From: Paenibacillus_E sp042676385
Lineage (GTDB): Bacteria > Bacillota > Bacilli > Paenibacillales > NBRC-103111
DNA length: 64,000 nt
Reading direction: 5' to 3'
Assembly (NCBI RefSeq): GCF_042676385.1
Contig: NZ_JBHTHA010000004.1
Coordinates: 22,374-86,373, forward strand
Shown: positions 15,775 to 23,240 of the stretch, in pieces
Layout: the number at the start of each line of letters is the position of its first letter
Numbering within the stretch: the stretch's first letter is position 1
Program-made: the position numbers and the translations under genes
The notes under the pieces: model-generated
Told to the model about the DNA's origin: nothing
What the model saw: the letters and a program-made list of their open reading frames with translations, nothing else
Databases searched by the model: none

Positions 15775-15818
15775 GAGGGCTGTGACAGCCCAGCCCACGC
15801 CAGCCTGTCACAGCCCTC
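15775..15818 (-). terminator. Terminator of the sulfurtransferase gene
   Basis: A perfect 14-bp stem GAGGGCTGTGACAG with a 16-nt loop, followed on the minus strand by TTTGGGCTTTTCG. Confidence 0.85.
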
Positions 15819-15850
15819 CAACCCGCGTCCAACGCGGTGTCTCCGTTCTC

Positions 15851-16687
15851 TTACTCCTCGCCCTTCGCCACCGGATTTTCCTCGTATGAAATCCAGTCGC
15901 TCCAGCTTCCGCTGTAGAGCTTCACATTGTCAAATCCGGCTTCCGTCAGTGCAAGCACGTTCGGGCATGCGGTCACGCCGGAGCCGCAATAGACGATGAT
16001 CTCCTCAGCGTCGCGCAGGGAGGCGAAATGCTGCTCTTGCTCCGCAGCGGACCGCCATGCGCCAGCTTCATTCAGGACGCCTTTCCAGAAGAAATTCCGG
16101 GCACCCGGAATATGGCCGGCTACGGCGTCAATTGGCTCTTCCAAGCCGAGGTAGCGGCGCTCCTCGCGTGAATCGACGAGCACGGTGCCTGCGCGACCGA
16201 GCTTGTCCTTCACTTCATCCATGCTCGCGAGCATGGAGCGATGCACCTTCGGTGAGAATGTGCGCGGCAGCGGCGTCGGCACTTCGTCCGTAACCGGGTA
16301 GCCAGCCGCTTTCCAGGCTGTATACCCTTGATCTAGTACATAGACCTCGGAATGTCCGAGGAACTTCAGCATCCACCAAAGGCGCGAAGCCATGGCCCCG
16401 CCCTGATCATCATAGGCGACTACCGTTGTGGTCGCATCGATGCCAAGCTTGCCGACCAGGATGGAGAACGCGCCCAAATCGGGCAGCGGGTGCCGTCCGC
16501 CGTGCGCCATTTTCGCACCAGACAAGTCTTTTTCCAAATCAACGTAAACCGCCCCTGCGATATGATCTTTGGCATATAGCCCCCTGCCGGATTCCGGTTG
16601 TCCAAGCGCAAAACGGCAGTCCGCAATCACGATGTTCGCGTCGCCCAGTTGTCCGAGCAGCCATGTTTGGCTGACGATATTATCCAT
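15851..16687 (-). CDS. Sulfurtransferase, two rhodanese domains (thiosulfate/3-mercaptopyruvate type)
   Basis: Transfers sulfane sulfur from thiosulfate or 3-mercaptopyruvate to a thiophilic acceptor. 278 aa in two rhodanese modules: the N-terminal one (VIADCRFALG, HIAGAVYVDLEKDL, VVAYDDQGGAMASRLWWMLKFLGH) has Asp in place of the active Cys as usual. The C-terminal one carries the active loop CGSGVTA with Cys234 and GHIPGARN before it. The CGSGVT loop is closer to mercaptopyruvate sulfurtransferases than to CRKGVT thiosulfate enzymes. ATG 16687 follows GGGGAGGG by 8 bp. Ends in a strong terminator. Confidence 0.9.
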   Translation of the reverse strand: MDNIVSQTWLLGQLGDANIVIADCRFALGQPESGRGLYAKDHIAGAVYVDLEKDLSGAKMAHGGRHPLPDLGAFSILVGKLGIDATTTVVAYDDQGGAMASRLWWMLKFLGHSEVYVLDQGYTAWKAAGYPVTDEVPTPLPRTFSPKVHRSMLASMDEVKDKLGRAGTVLVDSREERRYLGLEEPIDAVAGHIPGARNFFWKGVLNEAGAWRSAAEQEQHFASLRDAEEIIVYCGSGVTACPNVLALTEAGFDNVKLYSGSWSDWISYEENPVAKGEE

Positions 16688-16726
16688 TGTTTGTACCCTC
16701 CCCAAGAAACTAATAATAAAAATGAA

Positions 16727-17200
16727 TTAATCCCCAAGACCAATGGTCGGGTTGATCGAATAGCTCAGCCATTCGCCCAGTTCTCCACCCATTTTATCGT
16801 AAAACTTCTGAGCACGGAAATTTTCCTTATGTGTTGTCCATGACAAGTTAGCGTAACCGTGTCTGGCCGCATAGCCTTTGCAAGCTGCAAAAAGCTTCTG
16901 TGCCACTCCCTGTCCACGCTCTGCCTCTGACACAAATAAATCGTTCATAATTGCAATTTTGGAAGCTCGCAGCGTACTGAAAGTGAAGTATAAAGTGGCG
17001 AAACCGACCAGGACGCCTTCTTCGGTCTCTGCAACGAACTGAATACCTTCTTTCTGCTCTAGCAGTAAGTGAATCAAACTATTCAGCTTCTCATCCTCAG
17101 GCTGCCGATACTGGTAAAAGTCCACAATATAAGCAAGCATCAGTATTCTCAGCTGAGGGATGTCTTGTGTAGTTGCCTCACGAATTATAACTTGGGTCAT
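16727..17200 (-). CDS. GNAT-family N-acetyltransferase
   Basis: A 157-aa GNAT acetyltransferase. VLVGFATLYFTFSTL, then NDLFVSEAERGQGVAQKLFAACKGYA (acetyl-CoA pyrophosphate loop, R/QxxGxG/A variant RGQGVA), then SWTTHKENFRAQKFYDKMGGE are the usual motifs D, A and B. AGGAGGT lies before the ATG. It is 39 bp upstream of the sulfurtransferase start and co-directional, so the two may be co-transcribed. Substrate unknown. Confidence 0.88.
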   Translation of the reverse strand: MTQVIIREATTQDIPQLRILMLAYIVDFYQYRQPEDEKLNSLIHLLLEQKEGIQFVAETEEGVLVGFATLYFTFSTLRASKIAIMNDLFVSEAERGQGVAQKLFAACKGYAARHGYANLSWTTHKENFRAQKFYDKMGGELGEWLSYSINPTIGLGD

Positions 17201-17283
17201 CGCTATGACCTCCTATTCCCATTTAGAGTATAATTCCTATTGTACTTTATCTTTCTAAAATCTGAAAATTGGCACATCTCAAA

Positions 17284-17940
17284 CTAGTTTTCTTCCATTT
17301 CTTTTTTAAAAAGCAGATAGAGGATCCATATCAGTAAACCACAAAAAACCACAGCGAAATAAAAAATAGCCGCCAAATGCAGCGTTACTGCATAATACGT
17401 CAAAGAGAACAACACAAAAGTGAGGAGAACTACGCTTGTTAAAGCATTGCTGTGCGGATAGCGAAGGTTCCTTGGGCTGATTTCTATTCGAACAGTAAAA
17501 CCCAACCGCCTCCGGATGAGGACATAGCTGGTCACAAAGGCGAGGGATGCAGCGATTAGCTTCAAAACCCGAGAAGACAGCACCATGTCATAAAAATAAT
17601 CGTTCAAAGATATTGCAGTGAGCAGCGGTGCAAGAAATAGAACAATGGCCAAATAAATAGAATAGCCAAGCGCGCCTAGAAAGGCTACCATTAGCGAATG
17701 GAGCTTGCGAACCTGAAACAAATAATGAATGAGTATCGCTTGCATAATAATCACGAGCATGGGAGTAACCGTTTGTGCATGCAGCTTCGAAAGTATGTAT
17801 GAAAAACAAGAAAGTCCTAATGAACCCATTACTAATAGCGGCCATTTCACTTTCAGCGATATCCGAAAAAGACTCAGCCCTAATACGAGCATAGAAAATA
17901 TTGTAACCGTGCTGACTGGAATATCAAGTTGATGTAACAT
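17284..17940 (-). CDS. Hypothetical polytopic membrane protein
   Basis: A 218-aa protein with about six membrane helices: TVTIFSMLVLGLSLFRIS, WPLLVMGSLGLSCFSYIL, TPMLVIIMQAILIHYLFQV, LMVAFLGALGYSIYLAIVLFLAPLL, LIAASLAFVTSYVLI and two C-terminal ones (TSVVLLTFVLFSLTYYAVTL, AIFYFAVVFCGLLIWILYLLF). It resembles the membrane half of some Gram-positive sensor kinases, but no kinase follows. Ribosome site GGAGG is 4 bp before the ATG. Its function is not recognised. Confidence 0.75.
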   Translation of the reverse strand: MLHQLDIPVSTVTIFSMLVLGLSLFRISLKVKWPLLVMGSLGLSCFSYILSKLHAQTVTPMLVIIMQAILIHYLFQVRKLHSLMVAFLGALGYSIYLAIVLFLAPLLTAISLNDYFYDMVLSSRVLKLIAASLAFVTSYVLIRRRLGFTVRIEISPRNLRYPHSNALTSVVLLTFVLFSLTYYAVTLHLAAIFYFAVVFCGLLIWILYLLFKKEMEEN

Positions 17941-17977
17941 ACAACCTCCATAACCAAGAAAGGGTGTTCGATTGACG

Positions 17978-18496
17978 ATGAACCTTTGCTTACAATGGCG
18001 GATAGTTCCACTTACCGAATCCCATGGTAGAGAATTGTGCGCGTGGACCTATCCTCCTCCATATGATCTATACAATTTGCCAGCTTGGGAAACGATGCAG
18101 CGTGAATCTTTTGAGTTCGCTGATCCCCTTATTCGCATTGAGCAGTATAGTGCCGTAGTGGATGAAGACGATTCCCTTTGCGGATTCGTTCAATTTTTCC
18201 CCATTGTCGGTGTCACGCGCCTAGGGCTGGGTCTTCATCCAAATTTATGCGGCCAAGCCGAAACGCAAGGAAAAGGGAAAGGACTCGGAGCTGCCTTCGT
18301 CAAGCTGCTTGTTCAAGAAGCCAAACGCAGAGCACCTCTGAACGAGATTGACCTTGAGGTGTTTGTTTGGAATGAACGAGCCATTCGCACCTACGTGAAG
18401 GCGGGTTTTGCCATCACAGATACCTACGAAAGACAGACGCCTACAGGAATGGCCACTTTCCACTGTATGGTGTATAACGATCAAGAAGACCAATGA
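17978..18496 (+). CDS. GNAT-family N-acetyltransferase
   Basis: A 172-aa GNAT protein of the ribosomal-protein acetyltransferase-like group. N-terminal WRIVPLTESHGRELCAWTYPPPYDLYNLP; substrate strand SLCGFVQFFP; GKGLGAAFVKLLVQEAKRRAP is the acetyl-CoA loop; IDLEVFVWNERAIRTYVKAGFAITDTYERQTP is motif B. AGGGTG lies 11 bp before ATG 17978; TTG at 17972 is an alternative start. The 3' end is only 6 bp from the stop of the convergent pterin dehydratase gene, and no terminator is visible between them. Confidence 0.88.
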   Translation: MNLCLQWRIVPLTESHGRELCAWTYPPPYDLYNLPAWETMQRESFEFADPLIRIEQYSAVVDEDDSLCGFVQFFPIVGVTRLGLGLHPNLCGQAETQGKGKGLGAAFVKLLVQEAKRRAPLNEIDLEVFVWNERAIRTYVKAGFAITDTYERQTPTGMATFHCMVYNDQEDQ

Positions 18497-18502
18497 CCTG
18501 AT

Positions 18503-18808
18503 TTAGCCGCGCCCGGTCGCTTCGTTGTAGGCCTGCTCAAACTGGGCTGCCGTGCTGAAATCCAACTCGGTCAAGCCCCCGGCATGCCAAGAGGTGAGCC
18601 GCAGCGTAATCAGCTTGTAGTCGATGGCAATCATCGGATGATGATTGTTCGCCTCTGCAAGGCGGGCAACTTCGTTCACGAACCTGATCCCCTGCAGAAA
18701 CTCGGCAAAACGGTATTTGCGCATGATCCATTTATGATCGTCGGTCGTCCAGCCTGCCACGGCTTCCTGACCCAACCTCTCTTCAATCTCAGCCATCGTA
18801 AGCTTCAA
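18503..18808 (-). CDS. Pterin-4a-carbinolamine dehydratase
   Basis: Dehydrates 4a-hydroxytetrahydropterin, or acts as a coactivator-like DCoH fold. A 101-aa single-domain protein with the family core RFVNEVARLAEANNHHPMIAIDYKLITLRLTSWHAGGLTELD; the His pair in NNHHP and the later SWHAGGLTELD match the active site. The start is probably TTG 18808, with GAGGGG 11 bp upstream; ATG 18796 lacks a ribosome site. It starts 15 bp after the recQ stop on the same strand, so it is translated from the recQ transcript. No aromatic amino acid hydroxylase is nearby. Confidence 0.9.
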   Translation of the reverse strand: MKLTMAEIEERLGQEAVAGWTTDDHKWIMRKYRFAEFLQGIRFVNEVARLAEANNHHPMIAIDYKLITLRLTSWHAGGLTELDFSTAAQFEQAYNEATGRG

Positions 18809-18823
18809 GCGAATCCCATCCCC

Positions 18824-20632
18824 TCAATCAAAATCATAAGCAGCGACGCCGATTTCGCTTTCCCCTGCATACGTGCGCAGCAGTTCGAGAAACGGCATGC
18901 CGTAGTTGCGGAATTTCACCTCGCCGACCCCTTTGATCTTCAGCATGCCGGCTGCCGTCGTCGGACAAATTTCGCTCATCTCACGCAGTGTGCTGTCGGA
19001 GAAAATAATATAAGGCGGCACCTTCTCGCGCTGCGCAATTTCCCGGCGAAGCAGACGGAGCTGCTCGAACAAGGTGTTGTCGATGGCGGCAGCTTTTTGC
19101 TGCTGCTTGCGCACCTTCTGATACACCTGCAGCTTGCCTTGGAGCACGTCCGCAGCGGGCTGCATGAGCTTCACCACCGGATATTGGCCGTCGGACAAAG
19201 CCAGATAGCCCTCCGAGATAAGCACATTGATCAGGTCGGAAATGTCCTTCTCCGCCAAATCCCTCATAATCCCGTACGTCGGCAGGCGGTCGAAGCGGTA
19301 GTCGAGAATCTTTTTGGCCTTGGATCCTTTGAGGACGGAGGCTACCATCGAGATGCCAAATCGTTCTTGCATCCGGCGGATGCAAGAGAAGATCTTCTGA
19401 GCCTCGACCGTGATATCCACGGTATCGCGATCATCCTTGCAAGAGCTGCAATTGCCGCAAGTATCCTTAATATTCGTCTCGTCAAAATAGTGCAAAATCA
19501 CATTGCGCAAGCACCTTGGCGAATAACAATAGTCGATCATCGTTTGAAGCTTCTTGTACTCGTTTGCTTTACGCTCAGGCGAAAGCTGATTTTGCTCGAT
19601 CAAAAATTTCTGCGTCATGATATCCTGCGCGCTGAACAGCAAAATACACTCGGACGGCTCTCCGTCACGCCCGGCCCTGCCTGCTTCCTGATAATACGCC
19701 TCCATGTTTTTCGGCATATTGTAGTGAATGACATAGCGCACGTTGGACTTGTCGATGCCCATCCCAAAAGCGTTCGTCGCGATCATCACGCGAATGTCGT
19801 CGTACAGGAACGCCTCCTGCATATAGGAGCGCTCCTCGTCGGACAGACCGGCGTGGTACTTGCCGGCGGCGTAGCCTTTTTTGCGCAAAAGCTCGTAGAG
19901 GTCCTCTACGTCTTTGCGCGTCGCTGCATAGATAATGCCCGGTTGGTGCGTGTGATCCTTCACATAGTTCTGGATGTAGTCCCGCTTGTTCTCACCACGT
20001 AGAATGGTCAGCTCCAGATTGTCCCGGCTGAAGCCGTTGACGAAGATGCCTGCTCCGTCCAGCTCCAGCAGCCTGGCGATATCTGCGGTCACCTCGGCCG
20101 TTGCCGTTGCTGTAAACGCCGCCACAATCGGGCGGTTCGGCAGCTCGCGAATAAACGGTGCGATCGACACATAGCTGGGGCGGAAATCGTGCCCCCACTG
20201 CGACACGCAGTGCGCCTCGTCAATCGCCACAAAAGGCAGATTCAGCGCATGCATCCGCGCGCGGAACCGTTCCGATTCGAGCCGCTCTGGCGCGATGTAC
20301 AGAAGTTTATATTTGCCCTGCATCGCACCTTGCAGACGTTGTTCCACTTCTCTGGCTTCCAGCGTACTATTGATAAAAGTGGCCGGAACCCCCAAGCTCG
20401 CCAAGGCATCCACCTGATCCTTCATCAGCGAGATGAGCGGCGAGATCACCAGCGTCACGCCTTCCATCAGCAGCGCCGGAACCTGATAACAGATCGACTT
20501 CCCGCCGCCCGTCGGCATAATGCCCAGCGTATCCCGGCCCTCCAGCAGGTTGGTGATTATATTTTTTTGGCCTTCCCGGAACTCGGGATAACCATAGACT
20601 TGCTGCAAAACCTTTCTAGCTTCAGAAAGCAT
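18824..20632 (-). CDS. recQ: RecQ-family ATP-dependent DNA helicase
   Basis: 3'-5' DNA helicase acting at stalled forks and in recombination, 602 aa. RecA-like domain 1 has TGGGKS (41-46) and DEAH (138-141) in IDEAHCVSQWGHDFR; domain 2 has NAFGMGIDKSNVRYVIHYNMP and YYQEAGRAGRDG. The zinc module has CLRNVILHYFDE then CGNCSSC. A winged helix and an HRDC domain (QQKAAAIDNTLFEQLRLLRREIAQREKVPPYIIFSDSTLREM) follow, so this is the full-length RecQ layout. AAAGGTG lies about 11 bp before the ATG. Forms an operon with the pterin dehydratase gene. Confidence 0.95.
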   Translation of the reverse strand: MLSEARKVLQQVYGYPEFREGQKNIITNLLEGRDTLGIMPTGGGKSICYQVPALLMEGVTLVISPLISLMKDQVDALASLGVPATFINSTLEAREVEQRLQGAMQGKYKLLYIAPERLESERFRARMHALNLPFVAIDEAHCVSQWGHDFRPSYVSIAPFIRELPNRPIVAAFTATATAEVTADIARLLELDGAGIFVNGFSRDNLELTILRGENKRDYIQNYVKDHTHQPGIIYAATRKDVEDLYELLRKKGYAAGKYHAGLSDEERSYMQEAFLYDDIRVMIATNAFGMGIDKSNVRYVIHYNMPKNMEAYYQEAGRAGRDGEPSECILLFSAQDIMTQKFLIEQNQLSPERKANEYKKLQTMIDYCYSPRCLRNVILHYFDETNIKDTCGNCSSCKDDRDTVDITVEAQKIFSCIRRMQERFGISMVASVLKGSKAKKILDYRFDRLPTYGIMRDLAEKDISDLINVLISEGYLALSDGQYPVVKLMQPAADVLQGKLQVYQKVRKQQQKAAAIDNTLFEQLRLLRREIAQREKVPPYIIFSDSTLREMSEICPTTAAGMLKIKGVGEVKFRNYGMPFLELLRTYAGESEIGVAAYDFD

Positions 20633-20892
20633 AGCTTTTGTACACCTTTCTATATCTAACTAACATTGTAGCGGAACGTGGATCCGTAATTTGCCGGAAA
20701 ACGTCTGATTTTCATGCTCCTGAGGAACAGGGATGCTTTATTTACTTGATTCTGCATTCATAGATCCCCATTTTCCTCAAATAGCGCACTCACGATCCGC
20801 CATATCAAATTTTCGGGCACTTTTCTCTCATTAGAGGATTATCGTTCCTCTATTGTATAGTAGCGTTCAGATAATTCCGCCACACAACTTCT

Positions 20893-21186
20893 CTAAACCA
20901 AATAAATAACCGACACCAGCTTCTCGCCGTCATGTACTTTGAGTATATGGTTGTTCGGATCATGGCGAACCGATCCCAAGCCTACTTGAATGACAGGCGA
21001 ACTGCCCAGTCCGTAAAAGATATCGTCAGCCAGCGTCCGCAGGCATTCTTCCTGCTCTTCCGGCGTCAGCTCCTGCCATTCTTCCTCCGTCATTTCGAAC
21101 AAATCATAGTAGCCGTCCACGAGTGCGATACCACGCATGAAATCGGCGACAATATCCTTGTATTCCCTGCCAAATTTAATACCCAT
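20893..21186 (-). CDS. Hypothetical protein, acidic, 97 aa
   Basis: Not recognised. Starts MGIKFGREYKDIVADFMRGIALVDGYYDLFEM, continues with the very acidic EEWQELTPEEQEECLRTLADDIFYGLG and ends with strands (HILKVHDGEKLVSVIYLV). ATG 21186 has AAGGAG 7 bp upstream; an in-frame ATG at 21234 lies before it. There is no membrane segment. It is divergent from the SWIM-SNF2 operon across a 460-bp gap and follows recQ upstream on the same strand. The recQ promoter probably lies in 20633-20892, where no other feature is seen. Confidence 0.75.
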   Translation of the reverse strand: MGIKFGREYKDIVADFMRGIALVDGYYDLFEMTEEEWQELTPEEQEECLRTLADDIFYGLGSSPVIQVGLGSVRHDPNNHILKVHDGEKLVSVIYLV

Positions 21187-21254
21187 TCGCAGTACTCCTT
21201 TCAAGTAGTGGAGTTTATTTATCTCGGTCATCATATCTCCGAGAAATATTTTAA

Positions 21255-21440
21255 ATGGAAAACATCATGTTAATTGCTGCATTAGACAGAATAGCTGGTC
21301 ATTTACATGGAAAACCTCACGTTAATTTCACGATATCCCCTTCATTCTTGCAAACAGTCACAAAATAGAGGGAGGTTTTCCAGTTCATTGCGGTTTTCAA
21401 TCGAATCGTGGGTTAATTAGAAGGAGGTTTTCCTGTTACT
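21255..21440. repeat. GGAAAACCTC inverted repeat array, 52/64/52-bp spacing
   Basis: Two direct copies of ATGGAAAAC(A/C)TCA(T/C)GTTAATT start at 21255 and 21307. Two inverted copies with GGAGGTTTTCC start at 21371 and 21423. Steps are 52, 64 and 52 bp. This array lies upstream of two divergent genes, unlike the other six, which follow genes. Confidence 0.7.
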
Positions 21441-21650
21441 AGGCTTGCCAACTCCCTCTGATCAACGGATTGGGATTGTAAAACTTCCTTAAGGTTCACT
21501 TTATCACATTATTGGCAGAAAAGCAGGGATAACTACCTCTACACCGGATAAAAAAATACCAATTGGCATAAACTATGGAAATGGGCAATTTCGGAAAAAA
21601 TCTGTTACTATGGAAGAAGGAATGCACCGCTCGGAGGTAGGATAGCAATC

Positions 21651-23240
21651 ATGCTGAAACTGCAGATTCCCAAAAATCGAATGAACTACCTATTGAAGCA
21701 GATCCAGCACCATTATGATGCGGTCATCTTGGAGAAGGGCTGGGAATATTACCATAAAGGCCGTGTAGGCGAGATCGATTTGGTCGGCACGAACATTCAC
21801 GCGCTGGTCAAAGGCGATAAGCTGTACGAAGCGGTGCTGAGCTTGGAAGATTTCACGCAGAGCGAATGCAGCTGCTCCTATGATGGTTTTTGTAAACACA
21901 TAGCCGCGGCTTTTTTCAGTTTGTATACGCCCTATGGGCGGCCGGAGCTGCTGCTGCAGCAGTTAAAACAAGCGATCCATACCCGGAAAAAGCCTGTGCG
22001 CGGCGCTAGTGCAACGCCTGAGCGCAAAGCCGCGAGCGCCAACGTGCCGCTGGAAGAGGCCATGCCGACGGAATGGCACCGCTTTTTTGAAGGCAAATTC
22101 CATGGATTCTCAATCTCGCATCAGCACTCGATTGAAACATTCTATGAGTCGGCATTGGAAACCCTGCCGGGTTACGCCGCTAACTGGCGGGTCACGACCA
22201 AGGAGCTTTACATGTTCCATGTCGCGCTCTTCATGATGCGCAAGATCGAGCAATTTTATCAAGATACGAAAAGTTCCTATTTATCCCATTATCATGAGAA
22301 CGGCTGCAAAATTGCCGCAAAAAATTGCGAAGATAAGTTCGTGGAATTCGTGGAACGTATGGATGTGAACCGCTCCTACACCGCAGAGCCGAAACACTGG
22401 CAAGCAACGATGAAAATGCTCGGAGAATACGCTTTGCAGGGTAAAGAAAGTCCGATTGACTGGTTGTTCGTCTACCGCTTTTTGTGGTGGAAAATGACGG
22501 CGCACGAGCAGGTGCAGTCTGAAGAAATCAATCGGCTGGAGCAGCAGCTTAACAAGAAAGAGCTCCTTACCCGCAAGAAGGATACACTTCTTGTAGCCAG
22601 GGCACATTTCGACATCATCCAGGGGGATACGGATGCCGCTTTCCAGCGATTGAAACAGCTTACGCATCCGAATGCTAGAGATTTTTTCCTCTATCTCAAT
22701 TACTACTACAACGAACGGCAATGGGAGCAGACGTTAGTCTGGCTGCGCTGGTTGCTGGCGCCGATTGCGCTGGCAAGTCATGATGATTTTCGCTCGTTCT
22801 GCCAATATTGGCTCGATACGACCAAGCATTTAGAATCTGACAGCGAATGGGTGCAGGTCATGGAGTCTCTGCTGCCTCGTTCCTATTATTATTATACGGC
22901 CTATTTGCTGCAAACAAAACGCTATCGGCAATGGGTCGACCTGCAGCTGGCCAACCGGATTTCACCGCTGAGCCTGTATGCCATGGAGCTGCGAGCCATC
23001 GAAGATCACGATGCGGGGCTGCTGCTCCCCCTTTACCACCAAGCCGCAGAACGGGCTGTTTTAGAGAAAAATCGCGCTTCCTACAAGACAGCCGTCCGGC
23101 TGCTAAAGAAGCTGCATGCGCTCTATAAACAGCTGGATCAAGCTGACCGCTGGGAGCATTACATCTACCGGCTCTCGGATAAATTCTCACGCTTGCGCGC
23201 GTTCCAAGAAGAACTGAAGAAAGGAAAATGGATTCGATGA
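21651..23240 (+). CDS. SWIM zinc-finger protein (YwqB-like), partner of SNF2 ATPase
   Basis: A 529-aa protein. The SWIM motif is CSCSYDGFCKH (Cys73, Cys75, Cys81, His83), a zinc finger for DNA or protein binding. The rest is alpha-helical and resembles repeat-rich segments (PTEWHRFFEGKFHGFSISHQHSIETFYESALETLPGYAANW, RAHFDIIQGDTDAAFQRLKQLTHPNARDFFLYLNYYYNERQWEQTLVWLRWLLAP), possibly TPR-like. GGAGGTAGG lies upstream of the ATG. Its stop overlaps the start of the SNF2 gene, which means translational coupling. In Bacillus the homologous ywqB is next to ywqA; a role in DNA repair or chromosome maintenance is inferred. Confidence 0.88.
   Translation: MLKLQIPKNRMNYLLKQIQHHYDAVILEKGWEYYHKGRVGEIDLVGTNIHALVKGDKLYEAVLSLEDFTQSECSCSYDGFCKHIAAAFFSLYTPYGRPELLLQQLKQAIHTRKKPVRGASATPERKAASANVPLEEAMPTEWHRFFEGKFHGFSISHQHSIETFYESALETLPGYAANWRVTTKELYMFHVALFMMRKIEQFYQDTKSSYLSHYHENGCKIAAKNCEDKFVEFVERMDVNRSYTAEPKHWQATMKMLGEYALQGKESPIDWLFVYRFLWWKMTAHEQVQSEEINRLEQQLNKKELLTRKKDTLLVARAHFDIIQGDTDAAFQRLKQLTHPNARDFFLYLNYYYNERQWEQTLVWLRWLLAPIALASHDDFRSFCQYWLDTTKHLESDSEWVQVMESLLPRSYYYYTAYLLQTKRYRQWVDLQLANRISPLSLYAMELRAIEDHDAGLLLPLYHQAAERAVLEKNRASYKTAVRLLKKLHALYKQLDQADRWEHYIYRLSDKFSRLRAFQEELKKGKWIR

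Noticed and set aside
15571..15798. Minus-strand frame encoding SPFRQSELF repeats
   Set aside because: Product of the 30-bp repeat being a multiple of three; no start signal and the frame is closed in the flanks.
18584..20002. Long open frame antisense to recQ
   Set aside because: Its reading is the reverse of a fully conserved RecQ protein, has no ribosome site and matches no family.
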